Positions 16,311-25,711 are shown, counted from the first letter of the stretch. The stretch is DNA of 64,000 bases from Streptomyces sp. SID13031 (GCF_010548305.1 NZ_JAAGLV010000003.1:248001-312000); one strand, 5' to 3'. Notes: a model not told the origin generated them from the sequence alone. Program-made: numbers and translations.

Positions 16311-17075
16311 ATGGCTGACTACCCCGCATCCATTGCTCAGACTGACCACCTCGAGCCGGTACCGCGGCGGATCCGCGCGATGCTCGGCTCCCAGATCGTG
16401 CTGGACACCACTCGGGCGGTTTACCTCTGGGAGTGGCCCAACTACCCGCAGTACTACATCCCCGTCGCCGACGTGCTGCCCGGCGTACTGGTCGATGAGA
16501 ACCACCCGCAGAAGCTGAAACGCGGTACTGCGCGACGTCACGCGCTCCAGCTCGGTGAGATCCATCGCCCCGCGGCAGCACGTCTGTACGGCGATGACGC
16601 GATGAGCGGGCTGGCGGGCCTGGTGCGCTTCGAGTGGTCGGCTTTGGACGCGTGGTTCGAGGAGGACGAACAAGTCTTCGTCCACCCTCGCAACCCCTAC
16701 ACGCGAGTCGACTCTCTGCGCTCCACCCGCCACGTGCAGGTATCCCTGGACGGCCTCGTTCTGGCGGATTCGTCCTCGACCGTCATGGTCTTCGAGACCG
16801 GCCTGCCGACGCGCTACTACTTCAACCGCACCGAAGTCGACTTCACCCACCTGGAGCCGTCCGGCACCGTCACCGCCTGCCCTTACAAAGGAGAGACAAG
16901 CGGCTACTGGTCCGTCCGCTCCGGCGCCACCCTGCATGAAGATCTCGCCTGGGCCTATGACTTCCCGACCCTCGCCCTTCAGCCCATCGCAGGCCTGATC
17001 GCCTTCTACAACGAGAAGCTCGACATCACCATCGACGGCACCGAAGTCGATCGCCCGGTCACGCACTTCTCCTGA
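16311..17075 (+). CDS. DUF427-domain protein
   Basis: A 254-residue cytosolic protein with two related halves, each bearing DUF427-type motifs: LDTTRAVYLWEWPNYPQYYI in the first, and FETGLPTRYYFNRTEVDF, CPYKGETSGYWSV and WAYDFP in the second. DUF427 folds as a small beta-rich cup of unproven function, common in actinobacteria and often near redox genes. It is divergent from the VOC gene with about 100 bp between. Confidence 0.88.
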   Translation: MADYPASIAQTDHLEPVPRRIRAMLGSQIVLDTTRAVYLWEWPNYPQYYIPVADVLPGVLVDENHPQKLKRGTARRHALQLGEIHRPAAARLYGDDAMSGLAGLVRFEWSALDAWFEEDEQVFVHPRNPYTRVDSLRSTRHVQVSLDGLVLADSSSTVMVFETGLPTRYYFNRTEVDFTHLEPSGTVTACPYKGETSGYWSVRSGATLHEDLAWAYDFPTLALQPIAGLIAFYNEKLDITIDGTEVDRPVTHFS

Positions 17076-17092
17076 TCCGCAACGTTGCGTGC

Positions 17093-17614
17093 TCAGTTGA
17101 CGGTCGCGAAGAAGTCGGCCGCCGGGATGGTGAAGTTGAGGAGGGCGCCTTCGCGTTCGGCGGTGGCGGTGGGCCAGCGGCGGCGGACCATCCGGAGCAC
17201 CCGGTCGTTCATGGCACTGACCATCACGAGGAACTGATCGGCCCCGGCCGCCAGCGCATGGTGCGCGGCTTCGGTCAGCAGCTGTACGCCGAGCCCGCGC
17301 CGCTGCTCCGGGTCGGCGACGATCAGCGCCAGCTCGGCGGTCGGCACGGTCGCGCCCTTGACCCACGCCCACATCGCATGGCCGATGACCTGGCAATCGC
17401 GTTCGGCGATCCAGGCGGCGCCGTTCGGGCTGACGAGCTGCTGCAGCAGGGCCGGCCGTGGTGGCCGGCCGATTGCTGTCTGGAAGCGCATGTAGAGGCT
17501 CAGATCCGGCTGGCTGGTCAGCATCCCGGACAGCGACTCGGCGTCGGCGTCACCCGCTCGCCGAAGTACCAGCTCTGCGGGAGCCTCGACCACCACCACC
17601 TGAGTCTGAATCAT
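17093..17614 (-). CDS. GNAT-family N-acetyltransferase
   Basis: A 173-residue acetyl-CoA-dependent acetyltransferase. The acceptor-side region ends in ELALIVADPEQRRGLGVQLL, which carries the Q/RxxGxG/A acetyl-CoA pyrophosphate loop (QRRGLG). ATG at 17614 is preferred; a TTG at 17650 would extend into the HxlR promoter. It is transcribed divergently from an HxlR regulator, which probably controls it. Confidence 0.88.
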   Translation of the reverse strand: MIQTQVVVVEAPAELVLRRAGDADAESLSGMLTSQPDLSLYMRFQTAIGRPPRPALLQQLVSPNGAAWIAERDCQVIGHAMWAWVKGATVPTAELALIVADPEQRRGLGVQLLTEAAHHALAAGADQFLVMVSAMNDRVLRMVRRRWPTATAEREGALLNFTIPAADFFATVN

Positions 17615-17663
17615 GGATTCAGCTTCGCCTGGGATGGCTGAGTCTGTCAAGTAGACTTAGTCC

Positions 17664-18155
17664 ATGAGTACTCAGGCTCAGGTACCGGAGGCCATGCACT
17701 GGTCGACCGAGAACTGCACGATCTCGCGCACGATGGAGATCCTCGGCGAGAAGTGGACGTTCCACATCCTGCGCGAGGTGTTCGTCGGCGTCCGCCGGTT
17801 CGAGGACATCCGGGCCCGGGCGATCATCCCCCGCCAGGTGCTCACCGACCGGCTGACGGCCCTGATCGATCACGGCCTGCTCCGCCGCGTGGCCTACCGC
17901 GTCCCCGGCCAGCGCGAACGCTACGAATACCGCCTCACCCAGGCGGGCCTGGACCTCTACCCGGTGATGGTCGCGCTGGTCCAGTGGGGCGACCAATACC
18001 TCCCCATCGACGGCGGCCCGCCCCTTCTCCCCGAGCACCGAGGCTGCGGCGAGCGAGTCGAGGTCACGATGCAGTGCGCCGCCGGCCACACCCCGACCCC
18101 GCGCGAGGTCGCCTTCCGCCCGGGCCCCGGAGCCACCCCGCGCGAGGTCAGCTGA
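17664..18155 (+). CDS. HxlR-family transcriptional regulator
   Basis: A 163-residue winged-helix regulator. CTISRTMEILGEKWTFHILR is the HxlR signature with the family's conserved N-terminal Cys, followed by RRFEDIRARAIIPRQVLTDR and a wing. The C-terminal 50 residues add two cysteines (HRGCGERV, MQCAAGH). HxlR proteins often sense electrophiles through cysteine. A small palindrome AAGT-AG-ACTT (17649-17658) sits just before the start in the shared promoter with the GNAT gene. A strong terminator follows. Confidence 0.93.
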   Translation: MSTQAQVPEAMHWSTENCTISRTMEILGEKWTFHILREVFVGVRRFEDIRARAIIPRQVLTDRLTALIDHGLLRRVAYRVPGQRERYEYRLTQAGLDLYPVMVALVQWGDQYLPIDGGPPLLPEHRGCGERVEVTMQCAAGHTPTPREVAFRPGPGATPREVS

Positions 18156-18163
18156 CAGAGCGA

Positions 18164-18202
18164 ATGCTCGCGGTGCCGCAACCTTCGCGGCACCGCGAGC
18201 AT
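18164..18202 (+). terminator. terminator after the HxlR gene
   Basis: A perfect 16-bp stem: atgctcgcggtgccgc (18164-18179) pairs with gcggcaccgcgagcat (18187-18202) around a 7-nt loop, followed by a short T-rich run. Confidence 0.85.
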
Positions 18203-18428
18203 CGTTGTCTCCGGAGGGTTGTCCGGCCGCGGACCTGACCGGGTGACTTTCCGAATTGGTGCCCGACCGGACACAACATTTTCGGCCCCTCAGTACGTCT
18301 ATTCCCGTAGAGACGCAACGCCTGGCGACTCGGCGAAAAACAAACCCACAAATTTCAAGGGCACCGCCCGCCCTCAATACCGGTCTAGACCTGAATTGTC
18401 AAGACCCGAATGACCTGTGAGGACGGAA

Positions 18429-20384
18429 ATGACGCCCCGACGGCACAGCTATCGTGATCGCCTTCGCCAGGGCCGGCTAACCCGCCGGCAGTGGCTGCCC
18501 CTGCTGGCGGCGGGAGTCGTCGTCATGGCGATCGCGCTGGTCACCGTGATCGTCTCGCCCCAGCACGCCTTCAGCCCCGGCCAGGCGCCGAGGGCCGGGA
18601 CCAAAGCGATCCCGACCGCGACGAGGCTGACCACACCACCCAAGCCCGGCAAGGTGGTTCAGGACACGTACGCGTGCCCCGGTTACAGCGGGATCGAGCG
18701 CACCAACCCGTTGTCCCGGCTGTACCAGGACACCTTCGAGTGGAGCGTCAACCCGCCGTACCAGGTGGGCAACGGCAAGGGCGACATCAACTGGCGTTCG
18801 GACCCGTACAACCAGCGCAGCTGGTACATGTGGCTGCACTCGCTGCGCTGGCTCGGCAAGGGCATCCGGGCCGCCGGCAACGGCGACAAGCTGGCACTGA
18901 CCCGGGTGACCACGATCATCCACGACTGGGTGAACGACAACCCGTATGACTGGAAGGTCGACACCGGCGCGCACGAGGCGACGATGCACCGCAGCAACGT
19001 GCTGATCTGCACCCGCCAGGCGATCCTGTCCGGCCTTAAGGTGAAGACTTTGCCGCCCGCCTACGCCTGGCTGGACAAGGCCTTGCTGGACCACGCCAGG
19101 TTCATGGAGATCAACTGGAGTGGCCCCGGCAACCACGGCACCGACGAGAGCATCGCGATGTTCGGGATCGGCTGCACGCTCAAGCGCGAGCCGATCAAGC
19201 AGCTCGCCCAGCGGCGGCTGGCCCGGGCGATCACCGAGGCGATCGACAAGCAGGGCTCGACCAACGAGCAATCGGCCGGCTATGCCCAGTTCAACTTCAC
19301 GCTGTGGGCCCGCGCGCTGAAGGCGCTGCAGGAGTGCGGCGCCGATCCCGGGCCGAACATCACCACCCGTCGCACTGCTCTCGCGAAATGGCTGACGGTC
19401 GCCACCGACTCCTTCGGCCGGCTTCCCCAGCTCGGCGACTCCGAAATGGTCGACACCCTCGATCTCGCCGGTGTCGCGACGCCGGAGATGATCTACGCCG
19501 GATCGCAGGGAGTCCGCGGCCGCCGGCCGACGCAGCGGATCGGGATCTTCGACGCCGGCTACATCTTCGGCCGGACCGGCTGGGGCGAGAAGCGGCCGTT
19601 CGCGCTGGAGTCGACCTACAGCCTCAGGTACGGACCGGCGCGCGCCCTGCACGGTCACGACGACCACATGTCGATGACCTACACCTCGCACGGCCGGCAG
19701 ATCCTGGTCGACAGCGGTCACTCCGGCTACCAGGACGACAAGTGGCGCGACTTCGTCAAGAGCGAGGCCGCGCACAACGTGATGTACAGCCCGGACATGG
19801 CCGGGCACGCGACCGAGACCAAGCTGGTCCGCTCGGAGGTGAAGCCGACCTCGGAGTTCTACGACCTCTCCGACTCGCCCGCGCCGGGGATGACCCGCAA
19901 GCGTTCGGTCCTCGTCCTCAAGGATCCGGACCTGATCGTCGCGCTGGATCGCGCCACCGCTCAGCAGGACCAGCCGTTCCAGACCTTGTGGCACCTGCCG
20001 GAAGGCCAGCAGGTGACAGTCTCCTCGCCGACCACCACGGTCGCCCAGAAGCCGGGCGACAAAGTGAAGACAGTCCTGCTCCAGATCCCTTACCAGGAAC
20101 AACTTCAAGGTGTTGCGACGACGGTGGCCCAGGGCAAGGAAGACCCGATCCAGGGCTGGCACTGGCCGAAGGCCACCCAGCAACTGCCGGCGCCGACCGT
20201 GGCCTTCCACCGCAACGGCCGCTCGGCGACCATCCTGTCCGTCATCGTCCCCGCCGACTCGAAAGCGGCGGTCAGCTACCAGACTCGATCGACCGGGTCG
20301 ACGTTCCTGGTCGACCTCACCGTCGGCACCCTGCACACGACCATCGCAGTACAGGCGGACGGCAGTCTCAGCCGGCTGAAGTGA
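18429..20384 (+). CDS. heparinase II/III-like polysaccharide lyase, membrane-anchored
   Basis: A 651-residue protein with a basic N-terminus, one hydrophobic segment (about residues 20-42) and an extracellular body. The first half is a helical toroid (alginate-lyase-like), with residues NWSGPGNHGTDES. The second half has the heparinase II/III beta-domain with the conserved GHDDHMSMTYTSHGRQILVD and AAHNVM. These enzymes cleave uronic-acid-containing polysaccharides by beta-elimination. ATG at 18429 has GAGGA 5-9 nt upstream. A secreted protein gene follows 80 bp later on the same strand. Confidence 0.88.
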   Translation: MTPRRHSYRDRLRQGRLTRRQWLPLLAAGVVVMAIALVTVIVSPQHAFSPGQAPRAGTKAIPTATRLTTPPKPGKVVQDTYACPGYSGIERTNPLSRLYQDTFEWSVNPPYQVGNGKGDINWRSDPYNQRSWYMWLHSLRWLGKGIRAAGNGDKLALTRVTTIIHDWVNDNPYDWKVDTGAHEATMHRSNVLICTRQAILSGLKVKTLPPAYAWLDKALLDHARFMEINWSGPGNHGTDESIAMFGIGCTLKREPIKQLAQRRLARAITEAIDKQGSTNEQSAGYAQFNFTLWARALKALQECGADPGPNITTRRTALAKWLTVATDSFGRLPQLGDSEMVDTLDLAGVATPEMIYAGSQGVRGRRPTQRIGIFDAGYIFGRTGWGEKRPFALESTYSLRYGPARALHGHDDHMSMTYTSHGRQILVDSGHSGYQDDKWRDFVKSEAAHNVMYSPDMAGHATETKLVRSEVKPTSEFYDLSDSPAPGMTRKRSVLVLKDPDLIVALDRATAQQDQPFQTLWHLPEGQQVTVSSPTTTVAQKPGDKVKTVLLQIPYQEQLQGVATTVAQGKEDPIQGWHWPKATQQLPAPTVAFHRNGRSATILSVIVPADSKAAVSYQTRSTGSTFLVDLTVGTLHTTIAVQADGSLSRLK

Positions 20385-20464
20385 GCTCGAACTTCTCAGG
20401 GCCGGGCGGCTTCCAATGTGATGAGGGCCATAGGGAAGCTCTCGAAACCGGGAGGGGAACCATC

Positions 20465-21391
20465 ATGCTTCGTAAGACCATCAGTCTGGCGGGCGCCGCG
20501 GTCCTGGCCGTGGCGCTCGGCTCGACCGTCGCACCGGCCAGCGCCGAAGTCTCGGCAACCGCCGCCGCACCCTGTTCACTCGACCTCGGCTCGGTCACCA
20601 CGGCCGGCGCCCAGACCACGCGCACCATCACTGCGACCTCGCCGGCGACCGTCGGCGCGGTGAAGACCACCCCCGGCGTCTACCAGCCGGGCAAGGTCGA
20701 GCACATCACCACCTTCACCAGCATCCCAAGTGGTACCGGTGCGTCCAGGACCGGCAAGGCCGTCATCGGGGGCGTCCTCTACACGACCTCGTACGGCGTA
20801 CTCGCCAACGGCCAGGTCGACCCGGCGCACCCGGTCGTCCAGACCCGCGTCGGTGGCGGCTGGACGAAGCACCGGTGGATCGAGCAGTCGCTGTACATGT
20901 CGCCGGATCCGCTGGAACCCAAGCGGTCTTCGCTCTACGCGCAGGACACCACGGGCTTGCTCGCGCGCTGGACCCTGGACGGCACAACCTGGCGCAACAC
21001 CGGTGGCATCGGCGGGCTCACTGTCGCCAAGTCGATGACCTTGATCAGCCGCGACTACTACCAGGACACGTTCGTGCTCAATACGCGGGCCGGCAAGCTG
21101 ATGACGGTCGCGGTGCCCAACGTCTTCCCGATGCAGACCTACGGCACGACCCTGCGCAACTCCACCTGGCAGGTCTTCGAGCAGCTCATCGCCACCAGGT
21201 GCGGCCCCGACGGCTCACTGATCCTCGGCATCGACCGCGACACCAACTCCGCGTACCTCTACCAGCTGAACCACGTCGCCTACCCCGGCACCTCAACGGT
21301 GATCAAGAGCCTCGGCAAGGTCCCCGGCACCTTCACCGACCCGCATTACTTCCGCTACGCCCCCAAGTACGACCCCCTGAACGGCCAGTGA
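20465..21391 (+). CDS. secreted protein, unknown function
   Basis: A 308-residue protein with a clear Sec signal (cleavage near APASA, residue 27). The body is rich in Thr, Gly and aromatic residues and has a repeated strand pattern (for example WRNTGGIGG, LYAQDTTGLLARW) that suggests a beta-propeller or tachylectin-like fold; this is a guess from pattern only. It lies behind the heparinase-like gene and may act with it outside the cell. The start has GGGAGGGG-type purines upstream. Confidence 0.8.
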   Translation: MLRKTISLAGAAVLAVALGSTVAPASAEVSATAAAPCSLDLGSVTTAGAQTTRTITATSPATVGAVKTTPGVYQPGKVEHITTFTSIPSGTGASRTGKAVIGGVLYTTSYGVLANGQVDPAHPVVQTRVGGGWTKHRWIEQSLYMSPDPLEPKRSSLYAQDTTGLLARWTLDGTTWRNTGGIGGLTVAKSMTLISRDYYQDTFVLNTRAGKLMTVAVPNVFPMQTYGTTLRNSTWQVFEQLIATRCGPDGSLILGIDRDTNSAYLYQLNHVAYPGTSTVIKSLGKVPGTFTDPHYFRYAPKYDPLNGQ

Positions 21392-21396
21392 CCACA

Positions 21397-21429
21397 ACCG
21401 TCCCCACCCGACTTCCGGGTGGGGACGGT
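21397..21429. terminator. bidirectional terminator
   Basis: accgtccccaccc (21397-21409), 7-nt loop, gggtggggacggt (21417-21429): perfect 13-bp stem. It lies between the secreted-protein gene (plus strand) and the 50-codon gene (minus strand), whose stop codon begins inside it, so it can serve both. Confidence 0.85.
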
Positions 21430-21581
21430 CACTCGTCGGGAGTGGGCTCAGGGATCGTCAGCGGACTGTCGTCACCCGGGCGGGTACCGAGGTCGGGGTT
21501 CTCGGTGCCCGGGTCGACCAGATCCGGATTCTCAGGATCGCTGCCCGGTCCGGTCGGCGGGATGGGAGAAACGGTGCTCAT
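21429..21581 (-). CDS. 50-residue proline-rich acidic small protein
   Basis: A short gene with an excellent GGAGG 8-9 nt before its ATG, GC-biased third positions and its own terminator. The protein is almost free of hydrophobic residues, with a Pro/Asp/Glu/Thr-rich sequence carrying two ENPDL units (PENPDLVDPG and TENPDLGTRPG). It has no signal peptide and is probably disordered. Function unknown. Confidence 0.65.
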   Translation of the reverse strand: MSTVSPIPPTGPGSDPENPDLVDPGTENPDLGTRPGDDSPLTIPEPTPDE

Positions 21582-21710
21582 CGCAGTACCTCCAAATAGC
21601 TGACGGCCACCCCAGTACCCGCCACTACCACCGGCAATCTCCGAATGCGCTCACCGAAATGCTCAGCCGGATCTCCACCGCTGTCGCCGGTCGGTTGGCA
21701 TAATTTCGGT

Positions 21711-22436
21711 ATGGAGCACTCCCAGGACCGCGGGACGGGGACTGCCGGCCAGCCCCCGGCGCACGCAGCCGACATCTTTGCGCGCCTTGCCGTCGAGTTG
21801 CACGACGCGCCGGGCGTCGTCGAGACCGTCGACGCCGTCGTCCAGTTCGCCCTGCAGGCGCTGAACTGCAGCCATGCCGGGGTGGTGTTGCACGGTCGCG
21901 GTTCGCCAGAGGTCGCCGCTGTCACGGATTCCACCGTCGCGGAGGTCTACAGCCTGCAGATCGACAGCGACTCCGGCCCGCTGATCACCGCCCTGGAGAA
22001 CGGCACGACCGTCCTGATCCGCGATACCAGTACCGACACCCGCTGGCCGAAATGGGCCGAGAAGGTGGCCAGACTCGGCGTCCGCAGCGTGCTGGACGTC
22101 CCCCTCGCCATCGGCGGCAGCACCCGCACGCCGATCGGCGTACTGGGCCTGTACTCCGCAGAGCCGGACGCCTTCGGCGAGGACGACGACGCAATCGCGC
22201 ACATCCTCGCCCGCCACGCCTCCGTAGCAGTCGCCTCAGCACGACACGAGGAAACAATGGCGCAGGCCGTCGACGCCCGAAAGCTCGTCGGCCAGGCGAT
22301 GGGCATCCTGATGGAGCGCTTCGACGTCGACGACGACCGGGCCTTCGCGATCCTCAAGCGCTACTCCCAAGACACCAACACCAAACTCCGCGACGTGGCG
22401 CAACAGCTGATCGACACCCGCAAACTCCCCCACTGA
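21711..22436 (+). CDS. GAF-ANTAR transcription antiterminator-type regulator
   Basis: A 241-residue protein with an N-terminal GAF sensor domain (about residues 15-165) and a C-terminal ANTAR RNA-binding three-helix domain: ARKLVGQAMGILMERFDVDD, then DRAFAILKRYSQDTNTKLRDVAQQL. ANTAR proteins bind dual hexanucleotide loops in nascent RNA and prevent termination. ATG at 21711 replaces a longer shadow start. It converges with a STAS-domain gene, suggesting a shared stress-signalling theme. Confidence 0.93.
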   Translation: MEHSQDRGTGTAGQPPAHAADIFARLAVELHDAPGVVETVDAVVQFALQALNCSHAGVVLHGRGSPEVAAVTDSTVAEVYSLQIDSDSGPLITALENGTTVLIRDTSTDTRWPKWAEKVARLGVRSVLDVPLAIGGSTRTPIGVLGLYSAEPDAFGEDDDAIAHILARHASVAVASARHEETMAQAVDARKLVGQAMGILMERFDVDDDRAFAILKRYSQDTNTKLRDVAQQLIDTRKLPH

Positions 22437-22477
22437 CCTCCCGTTGGCTCATGCCTTCGGGTACCCGGTGGAAACCT

Positions 22478-22798
22478 CTATCCGGCCTGCAGCTCCGCGG
22501 TGACGTTGGCGCCGGCGAGGAGCATCGCGACGGCGGCATTGGGCGTGGCGACCACGAGCCGCCGGCCCTTCGCCTGGAAGCGGGCCTGCGCGTCCCGGAG
22601 GATCTGCGCGAGCAACTCGGCGCCGTTGACGGGGATGTCGAGGTGCAGCCGCAGCGCACCCGCGCGCCAGTCGGCCGCCTCGGCAAGAATCTTCCGGAGC
22701 GCCATCGCCACCGGAATATCCATCACCCCGGCCACTGCGACCACCGCTCCGCCATCGGCCACGGACAGGTCGATCCGGGCCGACCGCTCTCCGCTCAT
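22478..22798 (-). CDS. STAS-domain (anti-anti-sigma-like) protein
   Basis: A 106-residue single-domain STAS protein: RIDLSVADGGAVVAVAGVMD, then LRLHLDIPVNGAELLAQIL near the phospho-acceptor loop. The usual Ser of anti-anti-sigma factors (D-x-S-G) seems replaced by IPVNG, so it may be constitutively unphosphorylated or use another residue. ATG at 22798 with an upstream GGGGG is chosen; ATG at 22804 is an alternative. Confidence 0.75.
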   Translation of the reverse strand: MSGERSARIDLSVADGGAVVAVAGVMDIPVAMALRKILAEAADWRAGALRLHLDIPVNGAELLAQILRDAQARFQAKGRRLVVATPNAAVAMLLAGANVTAELQAG

Positions 22799-22888
22799 GC
22801 GCATCCCCCTGGGCGTTGCTCCACCCCCACACTCCAGTCTGTCCCGCATACCGTCAACCGCACCGGGCGCGTTGGCTAGGGTGAGAAC

Positions 22889-23386
22889 GTGCCATCGGCC
22901 TTGATCGCGCCCACCACCCGCCTGCATCTCCCCTGGCTGGAAGCACATGCCGAATGGGGTCCTGGCCTCCACGAGGACGGCTTCGGGCTCGAGGCAACCG
23001 ACCAAGTCGAGTCCCCCGAGGGCTTCGCCACCTGGGTCACCCGCCTGACCGCCTCAGACGACGCCACCTGCCGCTGGATCGTCGATAGCGAGCGGGTCCA
23101 AGGCGCCATCGCGCTCCGCCACCACCTCAACCCCCGGACCGGCCATATCGGCTACGGCATCCGCCCATCGGCCCGCGGCCAGGGCCTGGCCACCTGGGCC
23201 CTCGCCCAAATCCTCGAGGACGCCCGCCGCCTCGACCTAGCGCGAGTACTACTGGTCTGCGCCGCCGACAACCCCGCCTCCGCCCGCACCATCGAGCACA
23301 ACGGCGGCGTACTCGAAGAATCGGAAGCCACCGCGGTACGCCGCTACTGGATCGACCTGTCCCGGCCTGGGCGGCCGCCGGCATGA
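22889..23386 (+). CDS. GNAT-family N-acetyltransferase
   Basis: A 165-residue acetyltransferase; TGHIGYGIRPSARGQGLATW contains the acetyl-CoA binding loop RGQGLA, and DNPASARTIEHNGGVLE is the usual C-terminal region for this branch. GTG start at 22889. The stop overlaps the ATG of the downstream SDR (ATGA), so the two are translationally coupled. Substrate unknown. Confidence 0.9.
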   Translation: MPSALIAPTTRLHLPWLEAHAEWGPGLHEDGFGLEATDQVESPEGFATWVTRLTASDDATCRWIVDSERVQGAIALRHHLNPRTGHIGYGIRPSARGQGLATWALAQILEDARRLDLARVLLVCAADNPASARTIEHNGGVLEESEATAVRRYWIDLSRPGRPPA

Positions 23387-24198
23387 CCAAGGTGCGTGGG
23401 GCTCAGGCTCATGCGGTGGTGACCGGGGGATCCAGTGGGATCGGGTTGGCGACTGCTCGACTGCTTGCCTCGAAGGGGGCCTCGGTTTCGCTGATCGCTC
23501 GTGGGGGCGAGCGGTTGGAGGAGGCTGCGGCGGGGCTGCGAGCGAGCGGGGCGGTCGTTCGTACTGCGGCCGTCGACGTCTCCGACCAGGCCGCGTTGAC
23601 GGCGGCGATCGACGGATTCGTAGCAGAGGGAGGGCCGTGCGACATCTTGATCACCGCGGCCGGGTTGGCGCGCCCGGGGCATTTCCTCGAGCTGTCCGAT
23701 GAGGTGTTCCGGAGCATGATCGAGGTCGACTACTTCGGCACCTTGCACGCGATTCGGGCGGTGGCGCCGGGGATGGTCGAGCGGGGCAACGGTGCCATCG
23801 TGGCGATCAGCTCTGCTACTGCGGTTCTCGGGTTCTTCGGCTATACGGCGTACGCGCCGGCGAAGTTCGCAGTACGGGGCCTGATGGAGGCGTTGCGCAG
23901 TGAGCTGAAGCCGGCCGGGGTCCACGTGGGGTGCGTCTTCCCGCCCGATGTGGACACTCCGCAGCTCGCCGAGGAGAACCTCTACAAACCCGCCGAGACC
24001 GCCGCCATCTCGGGCGCGATCAAGCCCATCACGGCCGACAAGGTCGCCGCCACCATCGTCCGGTCGATCGAGCGCCGCCGCTTCGCCGTCTACCCCGACC
24101 CCGGCATCGCGGTACTGGCCGGGCTCGGCCCGTTGCTCGCCCCGTTGGTACGCCGGTTCGTCGATCGCCGGGTCCGCCGGTACCGCGCCACTCGCTAA
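23383..24198 (+). CDS. short-chain dehydrogenase/reductase
   Basis: A 271-residue NAD(P)-dependent oxidoreductase of the classical SDR type: TGGSSGIG cofactor loop, NAG-equivalent ITAAG, catalytic Ser in AISSATA, and YxxxK as YAPAK. A hydrophobic C-terminal helix (YPDPGIAVLAGLGPLLAPLV) resembles 3-ketodihydrosphingosine-reductase-like SDRs, which are membrane-associated. Translationally coupled to the GNAT gene upstream; an MFS gene follows after 50 bp. Confidence 0.9.
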   Translation: MTKVRGAQAHAVVTGGSSGIGLATARLLASKGASVSLIARGGERLEEAAAGLRASGAVVRTAAVDVSDQAALTAAIDGFVAEGGPCDILITAAGLARPGHFLELSDEVFRSMIEVDYFGTLHAIRAVAPGMVERGNGAIVAISSATAVLGFFGYTAYAPAKFAVRGLMEALRSELKPAGVHVGCVFPPDVDTPQLAEENLYKPAETAAISGAIKPITADKVAATIVRSIERRRFAVYPDPGIAVLAGLGPLLAPLVRRFVDRRVRRYRATR

Positions 24199-24250
24199 GG
24201 GTCTCGCCGAGCCGCTCCTCTCGGGTTACTGTTCGGTAAGCATTTTGGGG

Positions 24251-25474
24251 ATGGGAGCGCGGATGGTGGAGGTCGGGCTGCGCAGTCGCTGGGGAGCGAT
24301 TGTCGCGTTTGCGGTGGTGGGGGCGTCGACTCAGCTGGTCTGGCTGAACTTCGCCGGGGTGACGACGGTCGCGGCCGCGCGGTACGGTGTGTCCGAGAGT
24401 GCGATCGGCTGGCTCGCGCAGGTGTTCCCGCTCCTGTACGTCGTACTGGCGATCCCGGCCGGGTTGATCCTCGACAGGTGGTTTCGCAGCGGCCTGATCG
24501 CGGGTGCCGTGCTGACCGCGCTGGGTGCGCTGCTCCGGCTCGGCGGTGACGACTACGGCTGGCTGCTGGCCGGTCAGATCGTTGCCTCGGTCGCCCAGCC
24601 GCTCGTCCTGAACGCGGTCACCGGGATCACCGGCCGGTACCTCGCGGAGAAGGACCGGCCGACCGGGATCGCGGCCGGGACGGCGAGCATCTTCGCCGGC
24701 ATGGTGATCGCCTTCTTGCTGTCGGCAATATTTGCCGACGGCAGCGAACTGCCCACGATGTTGTGGCTGACGGCAATCTTCTCGGTCGTTGCCGCGGTCA
24801 TCCTGATCGTTGCCCTGCGCAAACCTGGCGAACACAAGGTGGAGCGGCGACGGCCGGATCGCGGCGCCCTGCGGGTTGCCTGGGGCGATCCGCTGATCAG
24901 GCGAGTGTGCGTACTGGCACTCTTCCCCTTCGGCGTCTTCGTTGCCATGACCACCTTTTCGCAAGCACTACTGGAGCCGGCCGGCGTCAGTGCGGGTACC
25001 GCCTCGACGATCCTGCTGATCAATGTCGTTGCCGGAGTCATCGGAAGCGCCGTCATACCCGTGCTGGTGGTCCGGCACAAGTCGGAAGCAGCGTTGCTGG
25101 TAGCAAGCTTGTCGGCGACCGCGCTGGCCTGCGTCGCGCTGGCGCTATGGCCCGGCGTGGCCATGGGATTCATCGCGATCACCCTGATCGGGTTCTTGCT
25201 CCTTCCCGCGCTGCCGATCGTGCTCGAACTCGTCGAGCGCCGCACCGGCGAGGCAGAGGGCACGGCCGCCGGTCTGATCTGGATGGCGGGCAACCTCGGC
25301 GGGTTGCTGGTCGCGGTCATCGTCGGACTACTCGTGGATCACCCGTTGGTGGCATTCCTGGTAATGGCCGGAGTCGCGCTGATCGCAGTACCGGGAGCCC
25401 GATCCCTACGACAACCAATCGCCGAACTCAACGTTGCCGAACTCAACGTTGCCGAGCCCGACGCACAAGGCTGA
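24251..25474 (+). CDS. MFS transporter
   Basis: A 407-residue major facilitator with 12 predicted membrane segments and a charged central loop (RKPGEHKVERRRPDR). The N-terminal half has FPLLYVVLAIPAGLILDRWF, the MFS motif-A region. The overall look recalls FLVCR/DIRC2-like members, but the substrate is unknown. ATG at 24263 with GGGAG upstream is equally plausible as start. A degenerate repeat of AELNV (twice) ends the protein. Confidence 0.88.
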   Translation: MGARMVEVGLRSRWGAIVAFAVVGASTQLVWLNFAGVTTVAAARYGVSESAIGWLAQVFPLLYVVLAIPAGLILDRWFRSGLIAGAVLTALGALLRLGGDDYGWLLAGQIVASVAQPLVLNAVTGITGRYLAEKDRPTGIAAGTASIFAGMVIAFLLSAIFADGSELPTMLWLTAIFSVVAAVILIVALRKPGEHKVERRRPDRGALRVAWGDPLIRRVCVLALFPFGVFVAMTTFSQALLEPAGVSAGTASTILLINVVAGVIGSAVIPVLVVRHKSEAALLVASLSATALACVALALWPGVAMGFIAITLIGFLLLPALPIVLELVERRTGEAEGTAAGLIWMAGNLGGLLVAVIVGLLVDHPLVAFLVMAGVALIAVPGARSLRQPIAELNVAELNVAEPDAQG

Positions 25475-25711
25475 CCGCGGTGGCGGCCGAGGCGAGCAGT
25501 CCGCCCGTCCCGGCGGCGATGAAGGTCGTACGGGCAGCCCCAGCAGTCCCGCCAAAAATAAAACGAAACCGACCGCGCCAAACCAGCCGCCGAAACCCCC
25601 GATTCCCCCGCCACACCCCCACCGCCCCCATCCCCCCAGCCTGCGCCCCACCCCACCCCACCCACCCCCCGTTTCCCATCCACTAGGATGGACCAGCACT
25701 CCGGTGCACCA

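Noticed and set aside
15256..17396. Long minus-strand open frame extending the VOC dioxygenase to over 700 codons
   Set aside because: The upstream part covers the DUF427 gene on the other strand and has no recognisable protein. The dioxygenase has its own ribosome site and start at 16208.
18477..20336. 619-codon minus-strand frame opposite the heparinase-like gene
   Set aside because: Arg/Gly/Val-rich shadow typical of GC-rich coding strands; the plus-strand product is a clear family member.
25443..25679. 78-residue minus-strand frame between the MFS gene and the tRNA
   Set aside because: It has one hydrophobic stretch near its end, but the first half is a Gly/Trp-rich product of a C-rich tract, the ribosome site is weak and it overlaps the MFS gene. 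I could not support it as a gene.
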